Both the position numbers and the translations under genes were made by a program. A stretch of 64,000 nucleotides of DNA from Burkholderia sp. Leaf177. GTDB lineage: Bacteria > Pseudomonadota > Gammaproteobacteria > Burkholderiales > Burkholderiaceae. Positions within the stretch are counted from its first letter, which is position 1. Every line of letters starts with the position of its first letter. Location of the stretch: NCBI RefSeq assembly GCF_001424345.1, contig NZ_LMPF01000021.1:346635-410634 (forward strand). The letters run 5' to 3'. Below, piece by piece: positions 37,441 to 47,948 of the stretch. The notes beneath the pieces are model-generated. The model was not told the DNA's origin, did no database searches, and worked only from the letters and a program-made list of their open reading frames with translations.

Positions 37441-40400
37441 TTATGCCTTTTCGACCTTGACGAGAAACGATTTGAATTCCGGTGTTTGCGAATTCCCATC
37501 GCCCACGGAAGGCGTCAGCGTGTTGACGAGATAGCCTGGCTTCGTCAGTCCCTTGAAGCCCCAATGCAGCGGCAATCCAACTGTTTGTACTTTCTTTCCT
37601 TCGATCATCAACGGTTTGATCCGCTTCGTCACGACCGCGACGGCCACAATGTGCCCGCGATTGGACGACACTTTCACGCGATCCCCCGCAACCACGCCGA
37701 CCTCCTTCGCCAGGTCCTCGCCGATTTCCACGAACTGTTGCGGCTGCACGATTGCGTTGAGGCGCGCGTGCTTGGTCCAGTAATGGAAATGCTCGGTCAG
37801 ACGATACGTGGTCGCCGTATGCGGGAAATTCTCGTGCGTGCCGAACGCAGCCCGATCGTCAGGGAACACGCGCGCCGCCGGATTGCTGACGACCGCCTTG
37901 TTGTCCGGATGCATCGGGTTATAGCCCAGCGGATTTTCGAACGGCTCGTAATGCTCGGGGAAAGGACCTTCCACCAGACCATCGCGCGAGAAGAAACGCG
38001 CAACGCCCTCCGGATTCATGATGAACGGATTCATGCCGTTCTCAGGCGGTTCATCCGCCTTGAAGTCGGGGATATCCGCACCGGCCCACGCCTTGCCGTT
38101 CCACGCAATCAGCTTGCGGGTCATGTCGAACGGTTTGCCGCTGACATCGCACGAAGCACGGTTGTACAAGATGCGCCGGTTCGCTGGCCATGCCCACGCC
38201 CAGTTCAACGTGTTGCCTATTCCCGTTGGGTCCGAGTTGTCGCGACGGCCCATCTGGTTGCCGGCCTGCGTCCACGATCCGCAGAAGATCCAGCAACCGC
38301 TTGCCGTGCTGCCGTCGTCGCGAAGTTGCGCGAAGCTCGACAACTGCTCGCCCTTCTTGGCCAGGACCTTGGTTTTATCGGTAACGTCGGTTACGTCGTC
38401 CAACGCGCGGCCGTTGAACTCCATTGCGATTTCTTCGGGCGTCGGGCTTTCCGGGTCCGAATAAGGCCAGCTCATGTTGAGGATAGGATCAGGATATTTA
38501 CCGCCCTGCTCCTTGTACGCCTTCCTCATGCGCAGCCACAGACCCGACATGATCTCGAGATCGCTCTTCGATTCGCCTGGTCCTTCCGCACCTTGCCAAT
38601 GCCATTGCAGCACGCGGCTCGAACTCACGAGCGAACCGCGTTCTTCCGCGAAACACGTGGTCGGCAAACGGAATACTTCCGTCTGGATCTTCGATGCATC
38701 CACGTCGTTGAATTCGCCAAAGTTCTTCCAGAACTCGGACGTTTCGGTGGCCAGCGGATCCATGATCACGAGCCATTTCAGCTTCGCGAGACTCGCGCCG
38801 ATCTTCGACTTGTTCGGCGCCGCGGCCAGCGGGTTGAAACCCTGCGCAATGTACCCGTTCATCTTGCCCTGATTCATCAACTCGAACACCTGCAGCATGT
38901 CGTAGGACTTGTCGAGCTTGGGCAGATAGTCGAAACCGAAGTTGTTTTCAGCGGTCGCGTTGGCGCCCCACCAGGACTTCATGAAACTTACGTGGAACGC
39001 ACGATAGTTGCGCCAGTAGCTCAACTGGTTCGGACGCAGCGGTTGCGTTGCGCGCTTCTTGATGAATTCATCGAAGTCCTGCTCGCCTTCCATGGGCAAC
39101 GTCATGTAGCCCGGCAGCAGGTTCGACATCAGCCCCAGGTCCGTCAGACCCTGGATGTTCGAGTGGCCGCGCAATGCATTCATGCCGCCACCCGCAATGC
39201 CGATGTTACCCAGCAGCAGCTGCACCATTGCGCCGGTGCGGATGATCTGCGACCCCACCGAATGATGTGTCCATCCGAGCGCGTACAAAATGGTCCCGGC
39301 GCGACCGGGCACGGCGGTCGATGCCAGCATCTCGCAGACCTTCAGGAATTTCTCCTTCGGCGTGCCGCAAATCTTTTCGACTTGCTCGGGCGTATAGCGC
39401 GAGTAGTGCTGCTTCATCAGGTTGTAGACACAGCGCGGATGCTGCAACGTAGGATCGACCTTGGCATAACCGTCGTCGCCGCGCTCGTAGTCCCAGGTCG
39501 ATTTGTCGTAGCTGTGCTTTTCCGCGTTGTAGCCGGAATACAGACCGTCTGTAAACGCAAAATCTTCACGGACGATAAACGGGAAGTCCGTGTAGTTCTT
39601 GACGTACTCGTGCTGGATCTTGTCGTTGGTGAGCAGATAATTGATCACGCCGCCGAGGAACACGATGTCCGATCCCGTGCGAATTTGCGCGTAATAATCC
39701 GCGACCGAAGCTGTCCGCGTAAAGCGCGGATCGACCACGATCAGCCGTGCCTTCCTGTGCGCCTTGGCTTCGGTGACCCATTTGAAACCGCACGGGTGCG
39801 CCTCGGCTGCATTGCCGCCCATTACCAGAATCACATCCGCGTTCTTGATGTCGACCCAATGGTTCGTCATCGCTCCACGGCCAAACGTCGGGGCAAGACC
39901 TGCCACCGTCGGGCCGTGTCAGACACGTGCTTGATTATCGAATGCGAGCATGCCAAGACTGCGAATAGTCTTGTGCGTCAGATATCCCACTTCGTTGCTT
40001 CCGGCCGATGCTGCAAGCATGCCGGTGGTCAGCCATCGATTGACCTTCTTGCCGTCTTGCGTGGTCTCGACAAAATTGGCGTCGCGATCGTCCTTCATCA
40101 ACTTGGCAATGCGATCGAGCGCGTCTTCCCACGACATGCGTTTCCATTCGTTCGATCCCGCCGCGCGATATTCCGGATACTTGAGCCGGCTCGGGCTGTG
40201 AATGAAATCGATAAGACTCGCGCCTTTGGGACACAAGGTGCCGCGATTGACCGGGTGATCCGGGTCGCCTTCAATATGAATGATGCTTGATTTGGCGTTC
40301 TTGGCGTTGTCGCCCAGACCGTACATCAGGATGCCGCAGCCGACGGAGCAGTAAGGGCAGGTATTACGGGTTTCGGTAGTGCGCGACAGCTTGTACTGGC

Positions 40401-40509
40401 GAACTTCCGCCAAGGCAGGCGCCGGCGAGAAACCCATCAGGGCTAAGCTCGATCCGGCAAGCGTGCTTGCGGAAACTTTCAGGAACTGTCGCCGGGACAT
40501 TTGTAACAT
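37441..40509 (-). CDS. fdnG: Formate dehydrogenase alpha subunit (selenocysteine-containing)
   Basis: The 1022-residue molybdopterin-bis-MGD subunit is interrupted by an in-frame UGA at 39921-39919, codon 197 from the chosen start. The context is ARV-Sec-HGPTVAGLAPTFG, identical in layout to E. coli FdnG with Sec196. An SRRQFLKV Tat signal is at the N-terminus, with a 4Fe-4S motif CPYCSVGCGILMYG and a distal CPKGAS. The start at 40509 is chosen for the GAGG site six bases away. It oxidises formate in the periplasm and passes electrons to FdnH and FdnI. A naive gene caller would split it into 212- and 821-codon ORFs. The SECIS hairpin directly after the UGA and selA, selB and selC downstream confirm readthrough. 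Confidence 0.97.
39889..39908 (-). promoter_or_regulatory. Bacterial SECIS hairpin in fdnG mRNA
   Basis: Starting 13 bases into the stretch that begins with the UGA, the RNA can fold as CGG-U-GGCA-GGUCU-UGCC-CCG. This has a bulged U at position 17 counted from the U of UGA and a GGUCU apical loop. Both features match the E. coli fdhF/fdnG SECIS bound by SelB. It lies within the coding sequence. Confidence 0.9.
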
Positions 40510-40741
40510 CATTCGCCTCGGACTTTGTAGGGGACGGAACCGATTATAAAGTCGCAAAGTGAATTTCGCAGAAAGGTTGGCGCTAAGCGTTGCAGGAAGC
40601 GGTAGGAAGGCACTTTTGTGGATGTTAACAAAAAGCTTAACAACGCCTTTTGTAATTAATAAGTAATGTGATGAAGTTTTTCAGTAATAAGCGGGCATTG
40701 TTCGTGCGGATGAAGCAAATCTCTCAACTCTTCATACGCTC

Positions 40742-41098
40742 ATGGCCCAGCAAATCAACAAAGCGGTTGCGACTTCAGCCTTTAACGCGTCATTCCGCAA
40801 GCGCCTGCTACCGCATGCGACTGCCGTTCTACTAGGCTCCATTTTGCTTGGGCTAAGCACCTACAGCCTTGCGCAAATTTCTCAAGGCAACGGAAGTTCG
40901 TCTCAGGAAAACCGGACGTCGGCGGCGGGCACCACGCCTGATGCGTCTGCATCGACGGTACACGAGTCGCTCAAACCGCAATCGAAAGAGGCCAAAGGCA
41001 ATGCGCGTGGCATGACCGCCGGCAAGCAGAACAAGACAGAAGGGGCTGGCGGCTTCAACAACGGTTTGTACGGAACAGGCGCAGGCAGCAATAAATAA
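40742..41098 (+). CDS. Small exported protein, unrecognised
   Basis: A 118-residue protein with an N-terminal hydrophobic segment (about 27-45, AVLLGSILLGLSTYSLAQ) that looks like a long signal peptide cleaved after LAQ. The mature part is low-complexity, rich in Ser, Gly, Asn, Thr and Lys, and ends GLYGTGAGSNK. No cysteine and no catalytic motif are seen. It is divergent from fdnG across about 230 bp. It resembles small Gly/Ser-rich secreted proteins of Burkholderia, but no family is assigned. No clear ribosome binding site precedes the ATG. Confidence 0.6.
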   Translation: MAQQINKAVATSAFNASFRKRLLPHATAVLLGSILLGLSTYSLAQISQGNGSSSQENRTSAAGTTPDASASTVHESLKPQSKEAKGNARGMTAGKQNKTEGAGGFNNGLYGTGAGSNK

Positions 41099-41111
41099 TA
41101 AAGTCGTAAAT

Positions 41112-41435
41112 CTACAAACCGACTGCCGCCGGATTCATTTCTATATGCAAGATCACTAGCCAAGGCTTAGGGCAATCCGATGCAATTTTGACCGCTGGAT
41201 TGGTCTCGCTAACCGGCGTAATACAGCCCCGCTCGCGCGCCAGTAAATAGGCGCGGCGTGCATCGGACTGCAGCCACAGGCTAACCAGGCCGCACGTGAC
41301 GAAGCTGAAAATGGTCGTGACCAAAGTCGGCGTGTCCGGATCCAGCTGGCTGACGGCGTATGAAAATAAGGTGGTCAACACCTGATTTACGACGATCGCA
41401 ACGCAAATGACCTTGACCGTTCCCCTGATACGCAT
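41112..41435 (-). CDS. Small membrane protein, unrecognised
   Basis: A 107-residue protein starting MRIRGTVKVICVAIVVNQVL. Two hydrophobic segments lie at about 6-24 and 39-55, followed by a hydrophilic region containing RRAYLLARERG. No family is recognised. It is convergent with the gene at 40742, and its start lies about 180 bp from the kdpE stop on the same strand, so it could be read from the kdp operon. An ATG seven codons earlier (41456) is possible. Confidence 0.5.
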   Translation of the reverse strand: MRIRGTVKVICVAIVVNQVLTTLFSYAVSQLDPDTPTLVTTIFSFVTCGLVSLWLQSDARRAYLLARERGCITPVSETNPAVKIASDCPKPWLVILHIEMNPAAVGL

Positions 41436-41613
41436 GGCGGTATGAAGCTTCAACACGGTTGTCTACTCTTGGTTGTTTCTGGTTTTTTTGCTTGCGGTGC
41501 GCCCAAGCAATGCAGCGCGCTTAAAGCCATTTACATTAAAGCCGGCGCCGCGTTAATTTCCCGAAGAACTCGCGCTGCTGCGCGTAAATATTTTCTCAAC
41601 GCGCCTTGTACCC

Positions 41614-42312
41614 CTACTGTGTTCCCGCAAGCCTATAGCCCACTCCCGTCTCGGTCAGAATATGCACGGGCTGCGTGGGATCGGCTTCGAGCTTGTGCCT
41701 GAGATGCCCCATATAAACGCGCAGGTAATGCTGGTTATCCACGTATGCAGGTCCCCACACTTCACGTAGCAATTGCTGGTGCGTGATCACGCGCCCAGCG
41801 TGGCGAACCAAAGTGATCAGCAACCGGTATTCAATGGGCGTGAGATGTATCGGCACATCATCGCGTGTGACCCGTCGCTCGGATAAATCCACCGTAACCA
41901 TCCCGAAGCGAACCTGCGGCGTCTCCTGCTGCCCGCCGCGATTGCGCCGTCTCAATTGTGCGCGGATACGTGCGAGAAGCTCGGACACGCCGAAGGGTTT
42001 CGTGAGGTAATCGTCCGCGCCTGCATCAAGCGCCGCGACCTTCGCATCTTCGTGCGTGCGCGCCGACAGCACGATCACAGGTTGCTCGGTCCACGTACGC
42101 AACTCACGAATGACATCGATGCCGTCGGCATCTGGCAATCCCAGGTCGACAACAATCAGGTCCGGCAAGCGAAACGCAGCTTCCCGCAAACCCTGTTGCC
42201 CCGTTTCCGCCTCGAAAACATTCATGCCCTGCGCCTCAAGCGTCGTGCGCACGAAACGACGAATCTGCTTGTCGTCCTCTATCAGCACGACGGTCAACGT
42301 CGGTTCGCTCAT
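41614..42312 (-). CDS. kdpE: KDP operon response regulator KdpE
   Basis: A 232-residue OmpR-type regulator: receiver with acidic residues IEDD (11-14), phospho-acceptor Asp56 (LIVVDLGLPDADG), Lys in KPFGVSEL, and a winged helix with LTPIEYRLLITLVRHAGRVI and the terminal ILTETGVGYRL. It activates kdpFABC when phosphorylated by KdpD under potassium limitation. Its ATG overlaps the kdpD stop (ATGA). Confidence 0.95.
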   Translation of the reverse strand: MSEPTLTVVLIEDDKQIRRFVRTTLEAQGMNVFEAETGQQGLREAAFRLPDLIVVDLGLPDADGIDVIRELRTWTEQPVIVLSARTHEDAKVAALDAGADDYLTKPFGVSELLARIRAQLRRRNRGGQQETPQVRFGMVTVDLSERRVTRDDVPIHLTPIEYRLLITLVRHAGRVITHQQLLREVWGPAYVDNQHYLRVYMGHLRHKLEADPTQPVHILTETGVGYRLAGTQ

Positions 42313-45104
42313 GGGCGATTTGGGTTCGATGCCACATCCGGAAGCGCGATGCCGCTTTCATCGGGTAGCGTTTCGAAGGGCGGCGTTTCACTCGCCGGCA
42401 ACGTGAACCAGAAGCGAGCGCCGAGCACTTTTCCATCGCTGCCCTGGCGGTTTTCCGCGCCTATCTTCCCGCCATGCGCTTCAACGATCGCCCGGCAAAT
42501 CGCAAGCCCCAAACCAACACCCGGTTTAGCCGATTCCTTTTCCCCGCGCGTGAATTTATCGAAGAGGATGGACTGAATGCCCGGCGGCAAACCGGGACCA
42601 TCGTCATCCACGCAAACTCGCACGAAACGCTCACGGTCATGCGCCTCAGCGACCGCTGTAATAGAAAGCCCGGAACCGGCCGGCGTGTACTTTGCGGCGT
42701 TCTCGAACAGGTTTGCGAGCAGGCGCTCCATCAGCACCGCGTCGAGTTGAATCAGCGGAAGGTCAGACGGCACGCGCACTTGCACCGGGCGGCCGAGCAG
42801 CGTTCGACGACACACGGCAAGCGCCGCGCCGACCACTTCTTCGAGCATCAGCCATTGCCGGTTGAGGCGTATGCTTCCCGCCTGGAGACGCGCCATGTCC
42901 AGCAAGTTTGTCACGAGGCCGCTCATGCGCAGCGCTTCTTCGTGGATCGCGTGCACCAGCTCGCGGGAATTATCAGAAGCCGCGTCAGGCGCGCGGCGCT
43001 GTTCCTCGAGCATCGATGCAAAACCGACAATGGACGTCAACGGCGTGCGCAAGTCGTGCGAGATTGCAGACAGGAGCGAGTTGCGCATGCGCTCCGATTC
43101 CATGTTCACGAGCGCATCCTGCGCAATCTCAACGTAGTGCACACGTTCCAGCGCAAGCGCAATCTGGGAAGCAAAGGTATCGATCATGCGCTGCTGCTCG
43201 GGCACCGCAAGCTCATCCTTGTTCGCGGTGATCAGCGCCAGGACACCGCGCGTGCGCATCGGCGCCTTGAGCGGCAAGTAAAGCGCATTGCTTGCAGGCA
43301 GCGTATCAGTTCCACGTCCCGCGGGCTTCTGCTGGTCGTACACCCATTGCGCAATATCGATGTCGAGCTGCGACGCATCAAGCGTCACTTGCGGGTTGGG
43401 ATCGTCCACCTTCTGACGGACTTTTTCAGCGCTGTCGGGAAGCAGGACCGCGACCTTCGCCTGGAATATCTCGCCAACGTGCCGCGTTCCTATTTCGATG
43501 ATCTGTTCCGTCATCAACGCGCCGCCAAGCTCGCGCGTCATTGCATACATGGCGCCCGTGCGGCGTTCGCGCAACGATGCAACACGCGCCTGACGACGCA
43601 AATTCGAAGTAAGCTGGCTGATGGTCAGCGACGTCAGCAGCATCACGAAGAAAGTCAGCAGATATTGCGTGTCCGATACCGCAAACGAGAGTTGCGGCGG
43701 AACAAAAAAGAAATCGAATGCGGCGACGCTGAGGAACGACAGCAGCACGCCCGGGCCGCGCCCAAGCCGCACGGCGGCGAAGACCACGCCGAGCAAATAC
43801 AGCATCACGAGGTTCGTCAGATCGATGTGATGCGACAAGAGCCGAGCCACCGCGGTGATACCAACACCAACGGCAACCGTATAAAAATATGCATTGGGCG
43901 GCGAGCGGTCTTCGCTCAAGACACCTGAAAACCTCGGCATGCGCTCGCCATGTTCGCCTGTTTCCTTCGCGGCGCCCGCACCGATCAGCGTCACGTCAAT
44001 ATCGTTGGCATGACGAATGATCGATTCGGACACAGGCTGATCGAAGACGCGGCGCCAGGCGGGCGCGTCAGATGCACCAGCCACGATCTTCGACACATTG
44101 CGCATGCGCGCATAAGCGACCAGCGTCGCGGCTGCATCCGTACCGTCGAGCGTGACCGTTTCAGCGCCCAATTCGGACGCGAGCTTCAGAGCGTCGAGCG
44201 TGCGTTTGCGCCAGATATCCGGCAGACGTTGCAGCTTGGGTGTCTCGACATAAACGGCGAGCCAGTCGGCCTTGAGGCTCGCGGCCAGACGCGCGGACGC
44301 GCGGACCAGCGCGGCGCTTTCAGGACCCGGCCCAATGCATGCGATCAAGCGTTCACGTGCCTGCCAGATCCGGCCAATGGATTGATCCGCGCGATACTCC
44401 CGCATTTGCGCGTCCACGCGATCCGCGGTGCGTCGCAGCGCAAGTTCGCGCAACGCAATCAGGTTGCCCTTGCGAAAGAAATTCTTTACCGCGTTAGCGG
44501 CCTGCTGCGGCAGATAAACCTTGCCATCCCGCAAGCGGTCGAGCAACTCCTCGGCCGGCAGATCGACAAGCGTGACTTCATCGGCGAGATCGAATACACG
44601 ATCGGGCACCGTCTCCCAGACGCGAATGCCCGTGATCTGCCCGACGATGTCATTGAGACTTTCAAGGTGCTGCACGTTGACCGTGGTGTACACGTCGATG
44701 CCGGCATCGAGCAGCTCGTACACATCCTGCCAGCGCTTCAGATGCCTCGCGCCCTGCACGTTCGAATGCGCGAGTTCATCGACGAGGATCAGTTGCGGTT
44801 TCCTCCCAAGCGCGCTGTCGAGATCGAACTCGGGCAACTGGCGTCCGCGGTATTCATACGTTGTCAGCGGTACGGCTTCGAGTCCCTCGACGAGCGCTTG
44901 CGTTTCCTTGCGCCCATGCGTTTCCACGATGCCCACAACAGTATCGATACCTTCATCGCGACGCCGATGTCCGGCCTGCAACATTGCATAAGTCTTCCCG
45001 ACACCAGCCGATGCACCGAAGAAGATCTTCAGCCTGCCGCGCTGTTTCTTCTCTTCGTCGCGCTGGATCTTGTCGAGCAGTTCGTCGGGGTCGGGACGGT
45101 CCAT
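42309..45104 (-). CDS. kdpD: Potassium sensor histidine kinase KdpD
   Basis: A 931-residue sensor with an N-terminal KdpD domain (Walker A GASAGVGKT about 31-39), a universal-stress-like domain (about 250-370), a four-helix DUF4118 segment (about 400-510, DFFFVPPQLSF), a GAF-like region and a kinase core. The core has SHDLRTPLTSIVG, NLFENAAKYTP and GVGLGLAICRAIVEAHGG. It senses potassium/turgor and phosphorylates KdpE. Its start overlaps the kdpC stop (TGATG). Confidence 0.95.
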   Translation of the reverse strand: MDRPDPDELLDKIQRDEEKKQRGRLKIFFGASAGVGKTYAMLQAGHRRRDEGIDTVVGIVETHGRKETQALVEGLEAVPLTTYEYRGRQLPEFDLDSALGRKPQLILVDELAHSNVQGARHLKRWQDVYELLDAGIDVYTTVNVQHLESLNDIVGQITGIRVWETVPDRVFDLADEVTLVDLPAEELLDRLRDGKVYLPQQAANAVKNFFRKGNLIALRELALRRTADRVDAQMREYRADQSIGRIWQARERLIACIGPGPESAALVRASARLAASLKADWLAVYVETPKLQRLPDIWRKRTLDALKLASELGAETVTLDGTDAAATLVAYARMRNVSKIVAGASDAPAWRRVFDQPVSESIIRHANDIDVTLIGAGAAKETGEHGERMPRFSGVLSEDRSPPNAYFYTVAVGVGITAVARLLSHHIDLTNLVMLYLLGVVFAAVRLGRGPGVLLSFLSVAAFDFFFVPPQLSFAVSDTQYLLTFFVMLLTSLTISQLTSNLRRQARVASLRERRTGAMYAMTRELGGALMTEQIIEIGTRHVGEIFQAKVAVLLPDSAEKVRQKVDDPNPQVTLDASQLDIDIAQWVYDQQKPAGRGTDTLPASNALYLPLKAPMRTRGVLALITANKDELAVPEQQRMIDTFASQIALALERVHYVEIAQDALVNMESERMRNSLLSAISHDLRTPLTSIVGFASMLEEQRRAPDAASDNSRELVHAIHEEALRMSGLVTNLLDMARLQAGSIRLNRQWLMLEEVVGAALAVCRRTLLGRPVQVRVPSDLPLIQLDAVLMERLLANLFENAAKYTPAGSGLSITAVAEAHDRERFVRVCVDDDGPGLPPGIQSILFDKFTRGEKESAKPGVGLGLAICRAIVEAHGGKIGAENRQGSDGKVLGARFWFTLPASETPPFETLPDESGIALPDVASNPNRP

Positions 45105-45685
45105 CAGCTGGCGGGCTTCAGTTCGTCAAGCGCAAGGTTCAGTTTGAGCACGTTCACGCGTGCTTCGCCGAGGATGCCGAACTGACGGCCGCTGGTCGCG
45201 CGCTGGACGAGCGCATCGACGTCGTTGTGCGAGAGCTTGCGCGCCTTCGCCACCCGGTCGATCTGGTACGCGGCGGCGGCGGGACTGATCTCGGGATCGA
45301 GACCGCTACCCGATGATGTCACGAGGTCAACGGGAACCGGCGCCGTGTTCGAAGGATCGGCGTCATGCAGGGCACTGATCCGGCCTTTGATTTCATCGGC
45401 GAGTGCGGGGTTGGTCGGGCCGAGATTCGAGCCGGCCGAGGCTGTCGGGTTGTACGGATTCGGCGAGGTTGCAGACAAGCGGCCCCAGAAGTAACCGGGG
45501 GCATCGAATTGCTGGCCGATAAGTTCGGAGCCGATCGGCTTGCCGTTCTTTTCGATCACGCTGCCGTTCGACTGACTCGGAAACGCAGCGTGCGCCACGG
45601 CCGTCACCACGACCGGATAAACGAGCCCGGTCACGACGGTCAGCGCCGCGAACAACACGATCACAGGACGAATGATGTTTTTCAT
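45104..45685 (-). CDS. kdpC: Potassium-transporting ATPase subunit KdpC
   Basis: A 193-residue single-pass subunit. A membrane helix lies at about 8-30 and is followed by the typical signatures [51 protein letters not shown] and the C-terminal [18 protein letters not shown]. It stabilises the KdpA-KdpB complex. It lies 85 bp downstream of kdpB and is joined to kdpD. Confidence 0.95.
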   Translation of the reverse strand: MKNIIRPVIVLFAALTVVTGLVYPVVVTAVAHAAFPSQSNGSVIEKNGKPIGSELIGQQFDAPGYFWGRLSATSPNPYNPTASAGSNLGPTNPALADEIKGRISALHDADPSNTAPVPVDLVTSSGSGLDPEISPAAAAYQIDRVAKARKLSHNDVDALVQRATSGRQFGILGEARVNVLKLNLALDELKPAS

Positions 45686-45770
45686 GATTAACTATCCAGT
45701 TAAAATTTCAAGCTTCGAAGCGGCCGGACGCGCAATTGCAAGAATGCGAACCGGCCGCGTGGCTTCAATT

Positions 45771-47924
45771 TCAGGCCCATCCGAACGCGGTCAAAATCAT
45801 GTCGATGATCTTGATGAACGGGAACGGCAGCAAAATCCCGCCGAGTCCGTACACCAGCAGATTGCGGCGCAACAGCGACGCGGCGCCCAGCGGGCGATAC
45901 TTCACGCCCTTCAAAGCCAGCGGAATCAGCACCACAATGATCAGCGCATTGAAGATCACCGCCGACAAAATGGCCGACGATGGCGACGTCAGATGCATCA
46001 CATCGAGCACGCGCAGCTGCGGATACGTCGATGCAAACGCCGCCGGAATGATCGCGAAGTACTTCGCCACGTCGTTCGCAATAGAAAACGTGGTGAGTGA
46101 ACCGCGCGTCATCAGCATCTGCTTGCCGATCTCCACGATCTCGATCAGCTTGGTCGGATTCGAATCGAGATCGACCATGTTGCCGGCTTCCTTCGCCGCC
46201 TGCGTACCCGTGTTCATCGCGACTGCTACGTCGGCTTGCGCAAGCGCCGGGGCGTCGTTCGTACCGTCGCCGGTCATCGCAACAAGGCGGCCTTCAGCCT
46301 GATAGCTGCGAATGGTCGCGAGCTTCGCTTCCGGCGTGGCTTCTGCCAGGAAGTCGTCCACGCCTGCTTCGGCCGCGATCGCAGCTGCGGTCAGGCGGTT
46401 ATCGCCCGTCACCATCACGGTCTTGATGCCCATCTTGCGCAGCTCGGCGAAACGCTCCTTGATACCGCCCTTCACAATATCTTTCAGCTCGATCACGCCC
46501 AGAACATGCGCGCCGTCATCGCTGCGTTCTGCGACCACCAGCGGCGTGCTGCCGCGACGCGCGATTTCATCGACCGCATTCGATACTTCCTGCGGATAGC
46601 GCCCACCGTGACGCTCCACGTACATCTTGACCGCTTCGGCCGCGCCCTTGCGAATCTCGCGATCCGGCAAGTCGACACCGCTCATGCGCGTCTGCGCCGT
46701 GAAGTTGAGGAAGGTAGCTTGCAGCGCCGCCATCTCACGCTGGCGAATGTTGAAGCGCTGCTTGGCGAGCACGACAATGCTGCGGCCTTCCGGCGTTTCA
46801 TCGGCAAGCGATGCGAGTTGTGCCGCGTCGGCGAGGTCCTGCTCGGTAAGACCCGGCGCCGGGACGAAATTCGATGCCTGACGATTGCCGAGCGTGATCG
46901 TGCCGGTCTTGTCGAGCAGCAGCACGTCCACGTCACCGGCAGCTTCCACCGCACGGCCCGACGTCGCGATCACGTTCGCCTGCATCATGCGGCTCATGCC
47001 GGCCACGCCAATGGCCGACAACAATCCGCCGATGGTTGTCGGTATCAGGCACACGAGCAGCGCGGCAAGCGCCGTAATCGTCACCACGTGTCCCGCTTTC
47101 ATGGCGCCTACCGAGAACATCGAGAACGGCAACAGCGTCGCGGTCGCGAACAACAGCACCAGGCTCAGCGCGACCAGCAAGATGGTCAACGCGATTTCGT
47201 TAGGCGTCTTCTGGCGCTTGGCGCCTTCGACCATCGCGATCATGCGGTCGAGGAACGCCTCGCCCGGGTTGACGGTCACGCGCACCACGATCCAGTCCGA
47301 CAGCACGCGTGTACCGCCCGTGACAGCCGTGAAGTCGCCGCCCGATTCGCGGATCACCGGTGCCGATTCACCCGTGATGGCGGATTCATCGACGGAAGCA
47401 ACACCGTCGATCACTTCGCCGTCGGCGGGGATCACGTCGCCGGTTTCCACGAGCACGACATCGCCCTTGCGCAAGTCAGTTGCAGTGGTGATCTGGATTG
47501 CCCCCTTGTGATCGGGCTTGTCCAGCTTCTTCGCCATGACGTCGCGCTTGGCGCTGCGCAAGGACGCCGCCTGCGCCTTGGAACGGCCTTCAGCCAGCGC
47601 TTCGGCGAAGTTCGCGAACAGCACCGTGAACCACAGCCACAGCGACACCGCGAGGATGAAACCCGCAGGCGCTTCGGCCTGACCCGATAACGCGGCGACC
47701 CACAACACGGTGGTCAGGATGCTGCCCACATACACGCAGAACATCACCGGATTGCGCAGCTGCGTGCGCGGGTCGAGCTTCCTGAACGAGTCGGCGATCG
47801 CCGGCATGACAATGGCCGGATCGAACATGGAACGTGCTGCCGAGCGTGAATGGCCGGCCGGCTCCGGATTTTTCTCCGGCGCCCGGTTGGGCGTCTTCAC
47901 GGGCGGTTTGACAATAGTGTTCAT
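45771..47924 (-). CDS. kdpB: Potassium-transporting ATPase P-type subunit KdpB
   Basis: A 717-residue P-type ATPase with the TGES loop (about 184-187), the phosphorylation site LLLDKTGT (Asp338), a nucleotide-binding domain and the hinge [17 protein letters not shown]. It couples ATP hydrolysis to potassium transfer through KdpA. The N-terminal 30 residues are a Pro-rich extension ([16 protein letters not shown]) not needed for the fold. It sits 24 bp after kdpA. Confidence 0.96.
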   Translation of the reverse strand: MNTIVKPPVKTPNRAPEKNPEPAGHSRSAARSMFDPAIVMPAIADSFRKLDPRTQLRNPVMFCVYVGSILTTVLWVAALSGQAEAPAGFILAVSLWLWFTVLFANFAEALAEGRSKAQAASLRSAKRDVMAKKLDKPDHKGAIQITTATDLRKGDVVLVETGDVIPADGEVIDGVASVDESAITGESAPVIRESGGDFTAVTGGTRVLSDWIVVRVTVNPGEAFLDRMIAMVEGAKRQKTPNEIALTILLVALSLVLLFATATLLPFSMFSVGAMKAGHVVTITALAALLVCLIPTTIGGLLSAIGVAGMSRMMQANVIATSGRAVEAAGDVDVLLLDKTGTITLGNRQASNFVPAPGLTEQDLADAAQLASLADETPEGRSIVVLAKQRFNIRQREMAALQATFLNFTAQTRMSGVDLPDREIRKGAAEAVKMYVERHGGRYPQEVSNAVDEIARRGSTPLVVAERSDDGAHVLGVIELKDIVKGGIKERFAELRKMGIKTVMVTGDNRLTAAAIAAEAGVDDFLAEATPEAKLATIRSYQAEGRLVAMTGDGTNDAPALAQADVAVAMNTGTQAAKEAGNMVDLDSNPTKLIEIVEIGKQMLMTRGSLTTFSIANDVAKYFAIIPAAFASTYPQLRVLDVMHLTSPSSAILSAVIFNALIIVVLIPLALKGVKYRPLGAASLLRRNLLVYGLGGILLPFPFIKIIDMILTAFGWA

Positions 47925-47948
47925 ACTTTCCTCTGTATCAGTGACCGC

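Noticed and set aside
39907-39921. Interpretation of the fdnG stop as a pseudogene or as two genes
   Set aside because: The stop is UGA at the conserved Sec position, followed by a SECIS hairpin, with selA, selB and selC downstream.
37420-40290. Plus-strand open frame of 956 codons opposite fdnG
   Set aside because: It is the antisense shadow of a GC-rich selenoprotein gene. Its sequence is Arg/His-rich with no domain, and fdnG and fdnH match known subunits throughout.
40623-40641. GTTAAC/CTTAAC pair upstream of fdnG as another QseB/PmrA box
   Set aside because: The TTAAC units are 12 bp apart rather than 11 as in the other four boxes.
42474-45185. Long plus-strand frames opposite kdpD
   Set aside because: Antisense shadows of a well-supported 931-residue kinase gene.
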